Positions 1-8,297 of a DNA stretch of 34,370 nt are shown here, piece by piece. The stretch spans positions 1 through 34,370 of the forward strand of contig JAYUHK010000048.1 of NCBI GenBank assembly GCA_043767025.1, written 5' to 3'. The notes beneath the pieces are model-generated. The model did no database searches. It was given only the letters and a program-made list of their open reading frames with translations, and was not told the origin of the DNA. Within the stretch, counting starts at the first letter, position 1, and every line of letters begins with the position of its first letter. This DNA is from JAYUHK01 sp043767025. Lineage in GTDB: Bacteria > Bacteroidota > Bacteroidia > Chitinophagales > Saprospiraceae. A program made the position numbers and the translations under genes.

Positions 1-118
1 GCGAGAGGAAAGCCCTACCCAAACCATCTCTGTGGCTTCGCTGCCAAGCGGCTTTTATGTGGTATCCGTGACCAACGGCGCAGAAACTTGGTACCAGAAA
101 GTCATCGTGCAACGATGA
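1..118 (+). CDS. C-terminal end of a T9SS type A cargo protein (partial)
   Basis: The window opens inside a gene read in the frame starting at base 2, with a TGA stop at 116-118. The 38 visible residues include LPSGFYVVSV and end in YQKVIVQR. This is the typical last strand pattern of a type A sorting domain (PF18962-like), which directs proteins through the T9SS to the cell surface in Bacteroidota. The rest of the protein lies outside the window, so its function cannot be stated. A strong hairpin terminator follows the stop. Confidence 0.8.
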   Translation, partial: REESPTQTISVASLPSGFYVVSVTNGAETWYQKVIVQR

Positions 119-140
119 AAAGATGAAAAAATAAAATTAA

Positions 141-181
141 AAAGTCCCAACAAGAGCTGCGCTCTTGTTGGGACTTTTTTT
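141..181 (+). terminator. Rho-independent terminator
   Basis: A perfect 17-bp inverted repeat (141-157 with 161-177) surrounds a 3-base loop and runs into a T tract ending at 181. It lies 22 bases after the stop of the upstream cargo gene and should end that transcript before lysS. Confidence 0.92.
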
Positions 182-256
182 AGAGAAAATTCTATATTTG
201 TGTTCGTTTAAAAATAGTTGTGCAGTGTACGGTGACAAGTAATTAGTTTTTTTGTG

Positions 257-264
257 TATTTTTG
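257..264 (+). promoter_or_regulatory. Candidate Bacteroidota -7 box for lysS
   Basis: TATTTTTG fits the Bacteroidota -7 consensus TAnnTTTG and lies 35 bases before the lysS start, giving a short leader. A second match (TATATTTG) is at 193-200. No convincing -33 TTTG was found at the usual spacing from the 257 box, so this is suggestive only. Confidence 0.45.
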
Positions 265-298
265 CGTTCAATTATTTTAAAAACTAACGGAGAAAAAA

Positions 299-1834
299 AT
301 GTCAAATTGGTCAGAACAGGAGATTGTGCGGAGAGATTCTTTGCAAAAAATGCGGGACTTGGGCGTAAATCCTTATCCGCCAGAGCTTTTTGAAGTCACG
401 GCATTCGCAGAAAATATAAAAGAGAATTATCAGGAAGAAATCTTGGAGGACGGTAGTAAGAATCGCCTCAACTTTAAGCACGTCCGATTGGCTGGACGCT
501 TGATGGCGCGCCGCGAGGCTGGCAAAGCGTCGTTTATGAACCTTCAAGACAGAACGGGAAGAATCCAAATTTACGTCCGCCGAGAGGAGATTAGTGCGGA
601 GGGCGATACGTCTTTTTATGACCAAGTGGTTATGAAATTGCTGGATATTGGCGATTTTATTGGAGTCGAAGGTTATGTGTTTAAAACAAAATTGGGCGAA
701 ACAACGGTTCATGTCACAAAACTGACAGTTTTAGCAAAATCTTTGCGCCCTTTGCCTGTCGTAAAAACCGATGCTGAAGGAAATGTTTTTGACGCACTTT
801 CTGACCCCGAGTTGCGTTATCGCCAGCGATACGTGGACTTGACAGTGAACCCAAAAGTGAAAGAAGTTTTCCTCAAACGCTCGCTGATGGTAAAAACTAT
901 CCGCGACTATCTCAACGAGTTTGGAGGCGTAGAAGTAGATACGCCGGTGCTGCAAAATATTCCGGGTGGGGCAGCAGCTCGCCCATTTGTAACGCACCAC
1001 AACGCACTTGACGTTCCTTTTTATTTGCGGATAGCCAACGAATTGTATCTAAAAAGACTCATTGTCGGTGGTTTCGACTTTGTTTATGAATTTTCTCGAA
1101 ATTTTCGGAATGAAGGAATGGATAGAACGCATAATCCCGAATTTACGGTTTTAGAGTTTTATGTAGCGTACAAAGACTATTTTTGGATGATGGATTTTAC
1201 TGAAAAACTGATGGAAAAAGTTTCTTTGGCACTTCACAATTCGACCGATGTGACGGTTGGCGAGCAGCAAATTAGTTTCAAAACACCGTTCAAACGCATT
1301 TCTATTTTCGACGCAATCAAAGAACACACGGGGATTGATGTGAGCGAAATGGACGAGTCTGGGCTGCGTGAAGTGTGCAAAAAACTCCACGTTCCTACAG
1401 ACGCTTCGATGGGAAAAGGTAAATTAATCGATGAACTTTTTGGCGAAAAATGCGAAAAAAATTATATCCAACCCACGTTTATCACTGATTATCCAGTAGA
1501 AATGTCGCCTTTGACGAAAAAACACCGCTCCAAAGAGGGTTTGGTGGAGCGTTTTGAGTTGATGATAAACGGCAAAGAAATCGCCAACGCTTATACCGAA
1601 CTCAACGACCCGATTGACCAGCGCGAAAGGTTTGAGGAGCAGATAAAACTCATGGAGCGCGGCGACGACGAAGCGATGTTTATTGACCACGATTTTTTGC
1701 GCGCCCTCGAGTACGGAATGCCGCCGACATCGGGTATCGGCATTGGGATTGACCGTTTTGCGATGTTGATGACCAACCAGCCGTCCATTCAAGACGTGTT
1801 ATTTTTTCCGCAAATGAAGCCAGAAGTGCAGTAA
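299..1834 (+). CDS. lysS: Lysyl-tRNA synthetase (class II)
   Basis: Charges tRNA-Lys with lysine in the cytoplasm. The 511-residue length is typical for bacterial class II LysRS. The N-terminal OB-fold anticodon-binding domain includes LAGRLMARREAGKASF near residues 64-79. The catalytic domain shows motif 2 (FRNEGMDRTHNPEF) and motif 3 (GIGIGIDRFAML) near the C-terminus. The start ATG at 299 follows ACGGAG and an A-rich stretch, and the protein begins at the usual helix (EQEIVRRDSLQKMRDLG). The gene stands alone between a terminator and a convergent hairpin, as expected for a housekeeping gene. Nothing is missing from the motifs. Confidence 0.98.
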   Translation: MSNWSEQEIVRRDSLQKMRDLGVNPYPPELFEVTAFAENIKENYQEEILEDGSKNRLNFKHVRLAGRLMARREAGKASFMNLQDRTGRIQIYVRREEISAEGDTSFYDQVVMKLLDIGDFIGVEGYVFKTKLGETTVHVTKLTVLAKSLRPLPVVKTDAEGNVFDALSDPELRYRQRYVDLTVNPKVKEVFLKRSLMVKTIRDYLNEFGGVEVDTPVLQNIPGGAAARPFVTHHNALDVPFYLRIANELYLKRLIVGGFDFVYEFSRNFRNEGMDRTHNPEFTVLEFYVAYKDYFWMMDFTEKLMEKVSLALHNSTDVTVGEQQISFKTPFKRISIFDAIKEHTGIDVSEMDESGLREVCKKLHVPTDASMGKGKLIDELFGEKCEKNYIQPTFITDYPVEMSPLTKKHRSKEGLVERFELMINGKEIANAYTELNDPIDQRERFEEQIKLMERGDDEAMFIDHDFLRALEYGMPPTSGIGIGIDRFAMLMTNQPSIQDVLFFPQMKPEVQ

Positions 1835-1867
1835 AATATGTTTTCAAATAATTTCTCTTGATTATGT

Positions 1868-1906
1868 AATGCTGTAACTAATTGATTATCAATTAGTTAC
1901 AGCATT
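1868..1906. terminator. Perfect 18-bp hairpin between convergent lysS and malQ
   Basis: An 18-bp perfect inverted repeat (1868-1885 with 1889-1906) has a 3-base loop. It lies between convergent genes and could end transcription from both sides. It is AT-rich and has no long T tract on the lysS side. It is also part of a dispersed repeat found after the stop at 14558, so it may be a mobile or repeat-derived hairpin rather than a dedicated terminator. Confidence 0.6.
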
Positions 1907-1946
1907 AAAAATTAAACACTAAACACTAAAAACTAAAAACTTATAA
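1868..1946 (-). repeat. Dispersed 3'-flanking repeat, copy A
   Basis: Read on the minus strand, the stretch directly after the malQ stop consists of AGTTTTTAG/AGTGTTTAGTG units followed by the 18-bp hairpin. The same arrangement, with few mismatches in the hairpin half, lies directly after the stop of the lipoprotein gene at 14559-14620, and a partial version follows the giant gene at 25150-25218. The three copies were found by comparison within this window only. Confidence 0.6.
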
Positions 1947-1949
1947 ATT

Positions 1950-4628
1950 TTACCTGCCCGAATTTGTAACCATACTTTGTAGCTTTTCGATTAGATTTTT
2001 TTCTTCTAATAATTGCTCGATTGTGACGTGCATTCTGAACTGCCAGTAATGTTTGGGGTTCGCAGGATTGTTGATTTGTTCGCTGAGCGCATCTTTTTTG
2101 CGAAGTTTAGCATCTACTCCGAGCAAGTCCTGAATTGGAAAAATCGCCCACATACTTGGCGCGTTCAGGTGCTGTTGGACGATGGTTTCCACGATTCCCT
2201 CCGTGCAGTGGCTCGGAGATTTACCCGTTTGGAGGAGATTTTGGTTCCAAAAACGCTGCGCGGTCGCCTCGTCGCCTTCCCACCAACCCCGAATCGTGGA
2301 CATATCGTGGCAGGAGGGACTACAAACCGACATATATGGGTAGTTTTGTGGGACTCCGAAAGCCGTATTTCCCTTGGGCATTCGTTGTATTTCGAGCGAA
2401 ATAATATTGAGGTCGCGCATCACGCTCGGCACCGACTTCGGAATCATGCCCAAATCTTCGCCGCAAATAAGCATATCAGTAGCGTTGAGCAAAGCAGGCA
2501 AAGTCCGAACAGCTTGATTTTTCCAAAATTCGTCGTGTCGAGTGTAAAAATAATCGTTGTAAAGTTTATCAATGACAGAGCGTTTGAAATAATCCAATTC
2601 CTTGTAAGAGCGAGTCGTCTGCACCGTAATTCTTGGATTGAAAGCCGTACCGTTGCTGTTGGGTTCGGGGATTAAGACGACTTCTCCAAGCAGTCGCATT
2701 AGAGGAATTTCTAAAAATTGTAGGTCTTTGTATTTATCATCGTAAGTGAATAAGTTTCTGATTTTCAGTTGATTAGATATTTTTTCTTGAACGCCGAAAT
2801 AGCCATTTTCATAATTTGTCAAAAATTCTGACCTCACAAAATCGGCATAATATCCAAAAATTTCGTCCAAATGATTGCTGCGAATATACGGCATCGTGTA
2901 GCGAGATAAGTCGCCGTGCAATCCAGCTTCTGCTAATTCTTGTCGTGAAAAGGGTAGTCGTGGATTGAAAAGTCCGAGCGTTCCTTCAACTTGTTCGGTC
3001 GGAATTTCCCAAATCCTAAAAAAACCTAAAATATGGTCAATTCGCAATGCGTCAAAATATTCTGCAAGTTTACACATTCTTTTTTGCCACCAATCAAAAT
3101 TATCTTTTGCCATTACTTGCCAGTTGTAGGTCGGAAAGCCCCAATTTTGTCCGCCTTCTGCGTAGGCATCGGGCGGTGCGCCAGCCTGTCCCGCCATGTT
3201 ATAGAGCTGCGGAGCCACCCAAGCATCAGCACTGAACCGATAAATACCAATCGGCAAGTCGCCTTTTAGGACTACTTTTTTGCTTCGCGCGTAGGCTGTC
3301 GCTTCGTGCAGCTGCGTGTGAGCGTGATATTGGATAAAATAATAGAGAGCGACTTTGTCAAAGTCAGCAAATTTTTTGTCACAAATAGTATCAATTACGT
3401 TTTTAGAAAAAGTAGAATATTTCTTCCAAAGATTAAAATTCGCCGTTTTATTTTCGTCACGAAGGTAGCAAAAAGCCGCATAAGCGGGAAGCCAATCGCT
3501 GTTATCAGCTATAAATTTTAACACATTTTTATCGTTGAAAAATGTTTCTTTTTCTTGTTCGTACAGAATTTTAAAAAAATAAAATTTTGCATCTAACACA
3601 GCTTCAAAATCTACTTTTTCGCGAGCATTTAATTCTTTTATTTTATCAACTAAATGTGACGCGGTATTTTTGTCGTTTATAATCCCAATCGCTTGAATAT
3701 TAACATACAATGGGTGCAGCGCAAAGACCGAAATGGCGGCATAAGGATAGCTATCCGTCCAAGTTTTTGTGGCGATGGTATCATTGACGGGCAGAATTTG
3801 GAGGACTTTCATTTGGGTTGCTGCTGCCCAATCTGCCGTTTTTTTTAAGTCCCTAAATTCTCCGATTCCCATACTTGTTTCACTGCGCAACGAAAAAACG
3901 GGTATCGCAACTCCCGCTCCGCGCCACTGCCCAAGCCCAATCGGAAAGCGAAAATTATCGTCATTTAGTAGCAATACATTGGTAATTTTTGATAAAAACT
4001 CAAATTTACGAGTTCGATTTTCGCCGTCTTCCCAAGCCAGAATCTCATTTGTTTCTGGCTCAAGGATTACATATTTGTACTCCATGTCAATACCCAAAGT
4101 ATCTACTTCAAAGTCAGCAGACCATGTCGGAAAATTTTCTGATGAGAGTGGAATAGCTTGCTTCCAGTTGCCTAAAAATTTTTGATTGCCTGCGATTCCA
4201 AAGGAATAATTAGCTGGAAGATTAGCGGAATGAAGCTGAAATTTGAGTAAGTTTTTTTTATTTTTGGTAGTTTTTGTGACATTTTTTGAAGTTGGGCGTT
4301 TAAAAATCACATTGGCAAAAGCGGCGGAAAAAAAAATATTATCGGTATTATCGGTAGCTCGCCATTGGTCTTTGACAGAAATACGCGCAGTATTTTTGGG
4401 TACTTGCATCGGTCGAAATTTCCCAAATTCCTCTCGCTTGGAATAATCAGTATGAATAAAATATTTATATTCAATCAGTTCATTTTCAGAGAGTTGTAAG
4501 GACAAAGTCCAATTTTTACCATCTATGGTTTGAAAAAAAATATTTTCTTCGCTGCTGTTTTTTTTCAATCGAATGGCAACTTGTTCGCCAAAAAAAGTGG
4601 AATAATCAATGTGAAAGTCAATAATCAT
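1950..4628 (-). CDS. malQ: 4-alpha-glucanotransferase with two N-terminal CBM20 domains
   Basis: GH77 amylomaltase that moves glucan segments between malto-oligosaccharides or onto glycogen-like acceptors in the cytoplasm. Of 892 residues, two starch-binding CBM20-like domains occupy about 1-100 and 125-225, and the GH77 barrel about 235-885. Catalytic residues are visible: nucleophile D531 in ALRIDHILGFF, acid/base E724 in ICGEDLGMIP and the third acid D775 in SCHDMSTIRGWW. Bacterial MalQ is usually 500-700 residues without CBM20. The two-CBM20 layout is that of plant DPE2 and is common in Bacteroidota. No signal peptide is seen. It is monocistronic and divergent from the membrane protein gene at 4688. 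There are no neighbouring glycogen genes in the window, so the pathway link rests on family knowledge. Confidence 0.95.
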   Translation of the reverse strand: MIIDFHIDYSTFFGEQVAIRLKKNSSEENIFFQTIDGKNWTLSLQLSENELIEYKYFIHTDYSKREEFGKFRPMQVPKNTARISVKDQWRATDNTDNIFFSAAFANVIFKRPTSKNVTKTTKNKKNLLKFQLHSANLPANYSFGIAGNQKFLGNWKQAIPLSSENFPTWSADFEVDTLGIDMEYKYVILEPETNEILAWEDGENRTRKFEFLSKITNVLLLNDDNFRFPIGLGQWRGAGVAIPVFSLRSETSMGIGEFRDLKKTADWAAATQMKVLQILPVNDTIATKTWTDSYPYAAISVFALHPLYVNIQAIGIINDKNTASHLVDKIKELNAREKVDFEAVLDAKFYFFKILYEQEKETFFNDKNVLKFIADNSDWLPAYAAFCYLRDENKTANFNLWKKYSTFSKNVIDTICDKKFADFDKVALYYFIQYHAHTQLHEATAYARSKKVVLKGDLPIGIYRFSADAWVAPQLYNMAGQAGAPPDAYAEGGQNWGFPTYNWQVMAKDNFDWWQKRMCKLAEYFDALRIDHILGFFRIWEIPTEQVEGTLGLFNPRLPFSRQELAEAGLHGDLSRYTMPYIRSNHLDEIFGYYADFVRSEFLTNYENGYFGVQEKISNQLKIRNLFTYDDKYKDLQFLEIPLMRLLGEVVLIPEPNSNGTAFNPRITVQTTRSYKELDYFKRSVIDKLYNDYFYTRHDEFWKNQAVRTLPALLNATDMLICGEDLGMIPKSVPSVMRDLNIISLEIQRMPKGNTAFGVPQNYPYMSVCSPSCHDMSTIRGWWEGDEATAQRFWNQNLLQTGKSPSHCTEGIVETIVQQHLNAPSMWAIFPIQDLLGVDAKLRKKDALSEQINNPANPKHYWQFRMHVTIEQLLEEKNLIEKLQSMVTNSGR

Positions 4629-4644
4629 AAGGTTGTGTTTTGCG

Positions 4645-4674
4645 CAAAGTTAGTGATTTTTCATACTTTTACAA
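4645..4674 (-). promoter_or_regulatory. Promoter of malQ (minus strand)
   Basis: On the minus strand, TAACTTTG (4645-4652) matches the Bacteroidota -7 box TAnnTTTG. A TTG (4672-4674) lies 19 bases upstream, as for the -33 element. The predicted transcript would start only about 10-15 bases before the malQ ATG. The 59-base divergent gap must also carry the promoter of the gene at 4688, for which TACTTTTA (4664-4671) is a one-mismatch candidate. Confidence 0.6.
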
Positions 4675-4687
4675 TAAAAAATAGAAG

Positions 4688-5545
4688 ATGAAAAATAGAA
4701 TTTCTGTTGCTTTTTTTCTCCAGATTTCGGCAAGTTTGGTCTTTATTGGGCGCGCTTGGCAGCATATTTTGTGGGAAGCACCTTACAGGGCTTTGCTTTG
4801 GGACGAACAAATTATGAAAAAATATGTGGAATTTTTTACGAAAATGACATGGACTGATTTTACGACTTCGGCTCTGGTAGATGAAAAAATCCAGTTGATG
4901 ACGAAAGGAATTGGCGTTTACTTTTTGTTTTGCGCCGTCACAATTTTTGTAAATAAAAATATTTTTTCGAGAATAATTATTTCGGTGGGGACTTTGCTTT
5001 TGTGTTTTTTAGCGTGGCTCAACTACAAAGAGAATTTCTTCCAACTCGGACAATTACTGGAATATTCACTTCAAATTATTGCACCATTTTTGTTGGCATT
5101 GTATGGAAATAAGCTATCTTCTGAAAATTTAACAATACAAAAGCCTGTTATTTACTGGCTCACAACGGCTATGATTTTTACTTTTTTTTGTCATGGGCTT
5201 TTTGCCACCAATTTCTATCCTTGTCCGGGGGATTGGAAGCAGATGGCGATGAATTTTTTGCGTACTGACGAGACGAAGGGAAGTAACATTTTGTATTTTT
5301 TTGGAGTGGCAGATTTTATCTTTTGTGGCTTATTTTTTCTTAATGTCAGCAAAAAAACGGCACTTTTATATTTTATTTTCTGGGGATTTGTCACCACTTT
5401 TGCTCGCCTTTACTCCAATTTTCATTTTGCTTTTTGGCAAGATTCGCTGCTCCAATGGATACCCGAATTTTTGTATAGAACGCCACATTTTTTGCTTCCG
5501 TTAGTACTTTATGCTATTTATTCTAACAGGATAAAATTTAATTGA
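4688..5545 (+). CDS. Multi-pass membrane protein of unknown function
   Basis: I do not recognise the family. The 285-residue protein is strongly hydrophobic, with about seven or eight likely transmembrane segments (roughly 5-22, 70-88, 92-110, 125-143, 152-172, 200-218, 222-242 and 262-278). The longest soluble stretch is about residues 25-68 and holds an aromatic-rich RAWQHILWEAPYRALLWDE segment. A second aromatic/charged loop follows the fifth helix (FYPCPGDWKQMAMNFLRTDE). No transporter or enzyme motif is evident. It is divergent from malQ, and its last codons overlap the end of the convergent nfu gene by 8 bases, so the two transcripts overlap at their 3' ends. It is probably an inner-membrane protein. 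Confidence 0.85.
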   Translation: MKNRISVAFFLQISASLVFIGRAWQHILWEAPYRALLWDEQIMKKYVEFFTKMTWTDFTTSALVDEKIQLMTKGIGVYFLFCAVTIFVNKNIFSRIIISVGTLLLCFLAWLNYKENFFQLGQLLEYSLQIIAPFLLALYGNKLSSENLTIQKPVIYWLTTAMIFTFFCHGLFATNFYPCPGDWKQMAMNFLRTDETKGSNILYFFGVADFIFCGLFFLNVSKKTALLYFIFWGFVTTFARLYSNFHFAFWQDSLLQWIPEFLYRTPHFLLPLVLYAIYSNRIKFN

Positions 5546-5786
5546 CCGCTTCAACTCCCTGAATTTCAGGCATTTGCATCTTCAAAGTGTATTCTATTCC
5601 CGCCCGCATCGTCATAGCAGACATGGAGCAGTTTTGGCAGTTGCCGAGCCATTTTATTTTTACCAACATTTCGTCCGTTACTTCTACGACTTCGATGTTT
5701 CCGCCATCTACCGCCAAGTGCGGTCGGATTTCGTTGAGGGCTTTGTCTACTCTTTCTACCAAAATTGCTCTTTCGGCTACTAACAT
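5538..5786 (-). CDS. Nfu/NifU C-terminal-domain iron-sulfur scaffold
   Basis: An 82-residue single-domain NifU-like protein that binds a labile Fe-S cluster between CxxC cysteines of a dimer and passes it to target apoproteins. The sequence shows RPHLAVDGGNIEVVEV, the family's LxxDGG core, followed by the cluster motif NCQNCSMS and the usual MTMRAGIEYTLK helix. It ends in PEIQGVEAVN, as in the family. It is the last gene of a minus-strand operon after mrp, 86 bases downstream, and both are Fe-S cluster assembly or carrier proteins. Its stop lies inside the last codons of the convergent membrane protein gene. Length is normal for the stand-alone form. Confidence 0.95.
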   Translation of the reverse strand: MLVAERAILVERVDKALNEIRPHLAVDGGNIEVVEVTDEMLVKIKWLGNCQNCSMSAMTMRAGIEYTLKMQMPEIQGVEAVN

Positions 5787-5872
5787 ATTTTTTATTTTTT
5801 ATTGAAAATGTGACAAAAATTGATTTTCTTCGCAACAAACTGATAATCAAATATTTAGGTAATATTTGGTCA

Positions 5873-6967
5873 TCAACTCGTCATTTTTACGGTTTGTGTC
5901 GGAGCCAACGCTTCGTGTCGAATCTGTACCTGCTGCACCAAATTTTGTGCAATATTCATAAATATTTTTTTCGTAATTGGCTCATTGTGCAACACTATCG
6001 GCTTGCCCATATCGCTCGCTTCGCGAATACCTTGCACGAGCGGAACCTGTCCGAGCAGCATCGAATTTGCCATTTTGGTCAATTTTTTTCCGCCGCCTTC
6101 TCCAAAAATATAGTACTTGTGGTCGGGCAATTCTTCGGGACTGAACCACGACATATTTTCTACCACGCCCAAAATTGGAACATCTACCTGCGCCAACATA
6201 AACATATTCATCGCTTTTACAGCATCTATTACCGCCACCTCTTGAGGAGTCGTTACCAGTACAACGCCGGTGAGCGGGACGGTTTGCACAAGCGTCAGCT
6301 GTATGTCCCCAGTCCCTGGCGGCAGGTCAATAATCAAGTAATCAAGCGGCTCCCAGATGGTATCTTCCAAAAATTGTTTGATAATTCCCGCCAATCTTGG
6401 TCCGCGCAGTACGACCGCCTGCTCGGGTTCGATGATGAAACCGATGGACATAACGGGCATTCCGCCCGCCGCCGTGAGCGGTATCAAACGTGGTTTTCCA
6501 TAGACATCTTGCACTTTCGGACGCTGTCCTTGTAAGCCGAGCATGGTCGGAATGGACGGTCCATAAAGGTCAGCGTCCAAAAGACCAACTTTTGCGCCCA
6601 TGTCTTGAAGCGCAAAAGCGAGGTTGGTCGAAACCGTAGATTTGCCAACGCCTCCTTTTCCAGAGGCGACGGCGATGATGTTTTTTATCTGCGGAAGCGG
6701 CGTTTTAGCTCCCAAAATTTCGTGCGGATTTTGGAGCATAAAATGAATATTCACATTTCCCCCTGGAAAAACATCTTGTACGGCTTGCTCACAAGCAGCG
6801 TTCAAATCCGCTTTAAATTCGTTATTTTGAGCTGATAGTGACAGGGTAATATTTACGAAAAGTCCTTCAACCGTCACAGATTGCAACATATTCATCGCCA
6901 CAATGTCCTGTCCCGTGTGTGGGTCAAAAACATTGCGAAGCGCATTTTTGATAATTTCTTGATTCAT
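5873..6967 (-). CDS. mrp: Mrp/NBP35-family Fe-S carrier P-loop ATPase
   Basis: ApbC/Mrp-type ATPase that carries or inserts iron-sulfur clusters. Residues 1-78 form the MIP18-like (DUF59) domain, with the conserved DPHTGQDIV near 15-23. Residues about 95-345 form the ParA-like domain, with deviant Walker A GKGGVGKS (103-110), DADLYGPS, and DLPPGTGD (214-221). The family's usual CxxC after ENMS is absent: the segment reads ENMSWFSPEELPDHKYY near 270-286. As far as I recall this is the usual Bacteroidota form. The gene starts 3 bases after the small membrane protein gene and precedes nfu, so the three are likely co-transcribed. Confidence 0.95.
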   Translation of the reverse strand: MNQEIIKNALRNVFDPHTGQDIVAMNMLQSVTVEGLFVNITLSLSAQNNEFKADLNAACEQAVQDVFPGGNVNIHFMLQNPHEILGAKTPLPQIKNIIAVASGKGGVGKSTVSTNLAFALQDMGAKVGLLDADLYGPSIPTMLGLQGQRPKVQDVYGKPRLIPLTAAGGMPVMSIGFIIEPEQAVVLRGPRLAGIIKQFLEDTIWEPLDYLIIDLPPGTGDIQLTLVQTVPLTGVVLVTTPQEVAVIDAVKAMNMFMLAQVDVPILGVVENMSWFSPEELPDHKYYIFGEGGGKKLTKMANSMLLGQVPLVQGIREASDMGKPIVLHNEPITKKIFMNIAQNLVQQVQIRHEALAPTQTVKMTS

Positions 6968-6970
6968 TTT

Positions 6971-7225
6971 TTAATTTTTTTCTTCGGAGGCTTGAAAATC
7001 ATTCGCCAGATTATCTCGTTCTCCGTCCCAGTCAGTACGAGTGATGATGACCATTACGATACCGCCGATGACCATGAGCAATCGCACGACAAAACCCAAC
7101 AATCTGCCGCCCGCATCTATCCAAGTCAGGAACGAAAACTGCGCGCCGATGAGTAAAAATACGAGCGACAAAAACCCGATGACAAAAAATAAAAACCCGA
7201 TTAGGGTGAAAATTGCTTTTTTCAT
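6971..7225 (-). CDS. Small two-helix membrane protein, first gene of the mrp-nfu operon
   Basis: An 84-residue protein with two hydrophobic segments (about 4-28 and 42-61) and a short acidic, polar tail (DWDGERDNLANDFQASEEKN). The family is not recognised. It begins with a typical MKKAIFTLIGFLFF start. It ends three bases before the mrp start codon, which argues for translation coupling and a shared transcript. Its link to Fe-S assembly is only by position. The ATG at 7225 is the only in-frame choice that keeps the first helix whole. Confidence 0.8.
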   Translation of the reverse strand: MKKAIFTLIGFLFFVIGFLSLVFLLIGAQFSFLTWIDAGGRLLGFVVRLLMVIGGIVMVIITRTDWDGERDNLANDFQASEEKN

Positions 7226-7259
7226 AAGAAAAATAAATTTTTTAAAATGTTTCCTACCG

Positions 7260-7267
7260 CAAATGTA
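7260..7267 (-). promoter_or_regulatory. Candidate -7 box of the mrp-nfu operon
   Basis: On the minus strand TACATTTG matches TAnnTTTG and lies 35 bases before the start codon at 7225. No clear -33 TTG was found at 19-20 bases. The divergent HMG-CoA lyase gene has only an imperfect box, TATATTTA at 7290-7297. Confidence 0.45.
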
Positions 7268-7322
7268 CGTCCAAAATATCGAAACTCTGTATATTTACGC
7301 AGCCAAATCAATAGCCAACAGT

Positions 7323-8174
7323 ATGATAAAAATAATTGAGTGTCCGCGCGATGCGATGCAAGGTATCCGAGAATTTATTGACACAGAGGATAAAGTGCTG
7401 TATATCAACAGTTTACTAAAAGTCGGATTCGACACACTCGACTGTGGTAGTTTTGTGTCCGCCAAGGCAATTCCACAAATGCGCGATACAACGGAGGTTA
7501 TTCGCCGCCTCGATTTACTACATACAAACACTAAATTGCTGACTATTGTTGCCAATCTTCGCGGCGCGGAGGAGGCGGTACAGTTCGACGAAATCACGTT
7601 TTTGGGTTATCCATTTTCTATTTCAGAAACTTTTCAACTCCGCAATACCAACGCAACCATCGAAGAATCGCTCGGGCGAGTGGCAGATATTCAGCAACTT
7701 TGTGAGCAGCACAAAAAAAAATTAGTGTTGTATATTTCGATGGGTTTTGGCAATCCCTATGGCGACGAGTGGAATGTAGAAATCGTACAAAAATGGACTG
7801 AAAAAATGTCACAATTTGGCATAAAAATAATTTCTTTGTCCGATACTATCGGCGTTTCTAATCCCGATAATATCCGTTATCTTTTTGAGCATCTTATCCC
7901 TGCTTATCCGCATATTGAGATTGGCGCGCATCTCCACACAGAGCCTAACAGTTGGCGCGGGAAAGTGGAAGCGGCGTATCAAAGTGGTTGCCGCAGGTTC
8001 GACTCGGCGATGCGTGGTTTTGGTGGTTGTCCGATGGCAAAAGACGACTTGACAGGCAATATGGCAACCGAAAATATCGTTTCGTATTTTGATTCGCAGC
8101 AGATTGACTTGAAACTTGACAGGAATGTTTTTTTTAATTCGTTGAAGTTGGCGGATAAAATTTTTCCTCATTGA
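7323..8174 (+). CDS. Hydroxymethylglutaryl-CoA lyase
   Basis: DRE-TIM metallolyase that cleaves HMG-CoA to acetyl-CoA and acetoacetate in leucine breakdown. The start at 7323 gives 283 residues beginning MIKIIECPRDAMQGI, the normal N-terminus of Bacteroidota homologues. The reading frame stays open far upstream to 7041, but that part overlaps the divergent small gene and is unlike any family N-terminus. Catalytic R9-D10 lie in ECPRDAMQ, metal-binding H203 and H205 in GAHLHTE, and the signature loop is GFGGCPMAKDDLTGN (232-246) with catalytic C236. No leucine-degradation partners are adjacent. HMG-CoA lyase is preferred over citramalate- or homocitrate-synthase relatives because of the GGCP loop. 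Confidence 0.92.
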   Translation: MIKIIECPRDAMQGIREFIDTEDKVLYINSLLKVGFDTLDCGSFVSAKAIPQMRDTTEVIRRLDLLHTNTKLLTIVANLRGAEEAVQFDEITFLGYPFSISETFQLRNTNATIEESLGRVADIQQLCEQHKKKLVLYISMGFGNPYGDEWNVEIVQKWTEKMSQFGIKIISLSDTIGVSNPDNIRYLFEHLIPAYPHIEIGAHLHTEPNSWRGKVEAAYQSGCRRFDSAMRGFGGCPMAKDDLTGNMATENIVSYFDSQQIDLKLDRNVFFNSLKLADKIFPH

Positions 8175-8297
8175 TACTTCAGATAAATTCTCCATCTTAA
8201 ATAATCATTTTTTCAATGAACGATATAAGTTACTGATTTTCAGTGATTTATTACAAATTAAAAATCATAACTAAAAAATTTTACAACTAATTAGACG

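Noticed and set aside
2013..2675. Plus-strand ORF of 220 codons inside malQ
   Set aside because: It lies opposite the GH77 catalytic region, and the minus-strand reading has all catalytic residues.
5765..6535. Long plus-strand ORF of 256 codons
   Set aside because: It lies opposite mrp, whose motifs are unmistakable. Its own translation has no recognisable domain and an improbable composition.
7041..7322. Upstream extension of the HMG-CoA lyase frame
   Set aside because: It overlaps the divergent 84-residue membrane protein gene, is Lys/Thr/Asn-rich without domain sense, and the family N-terminus begins at 7323.
8222..8250. Small palindrome around ACTGATTTTCAGT before the GNAT gene
   Set aside because: A five-bp stem with no T tract and no second copy is too weak to call an operator or terminator.
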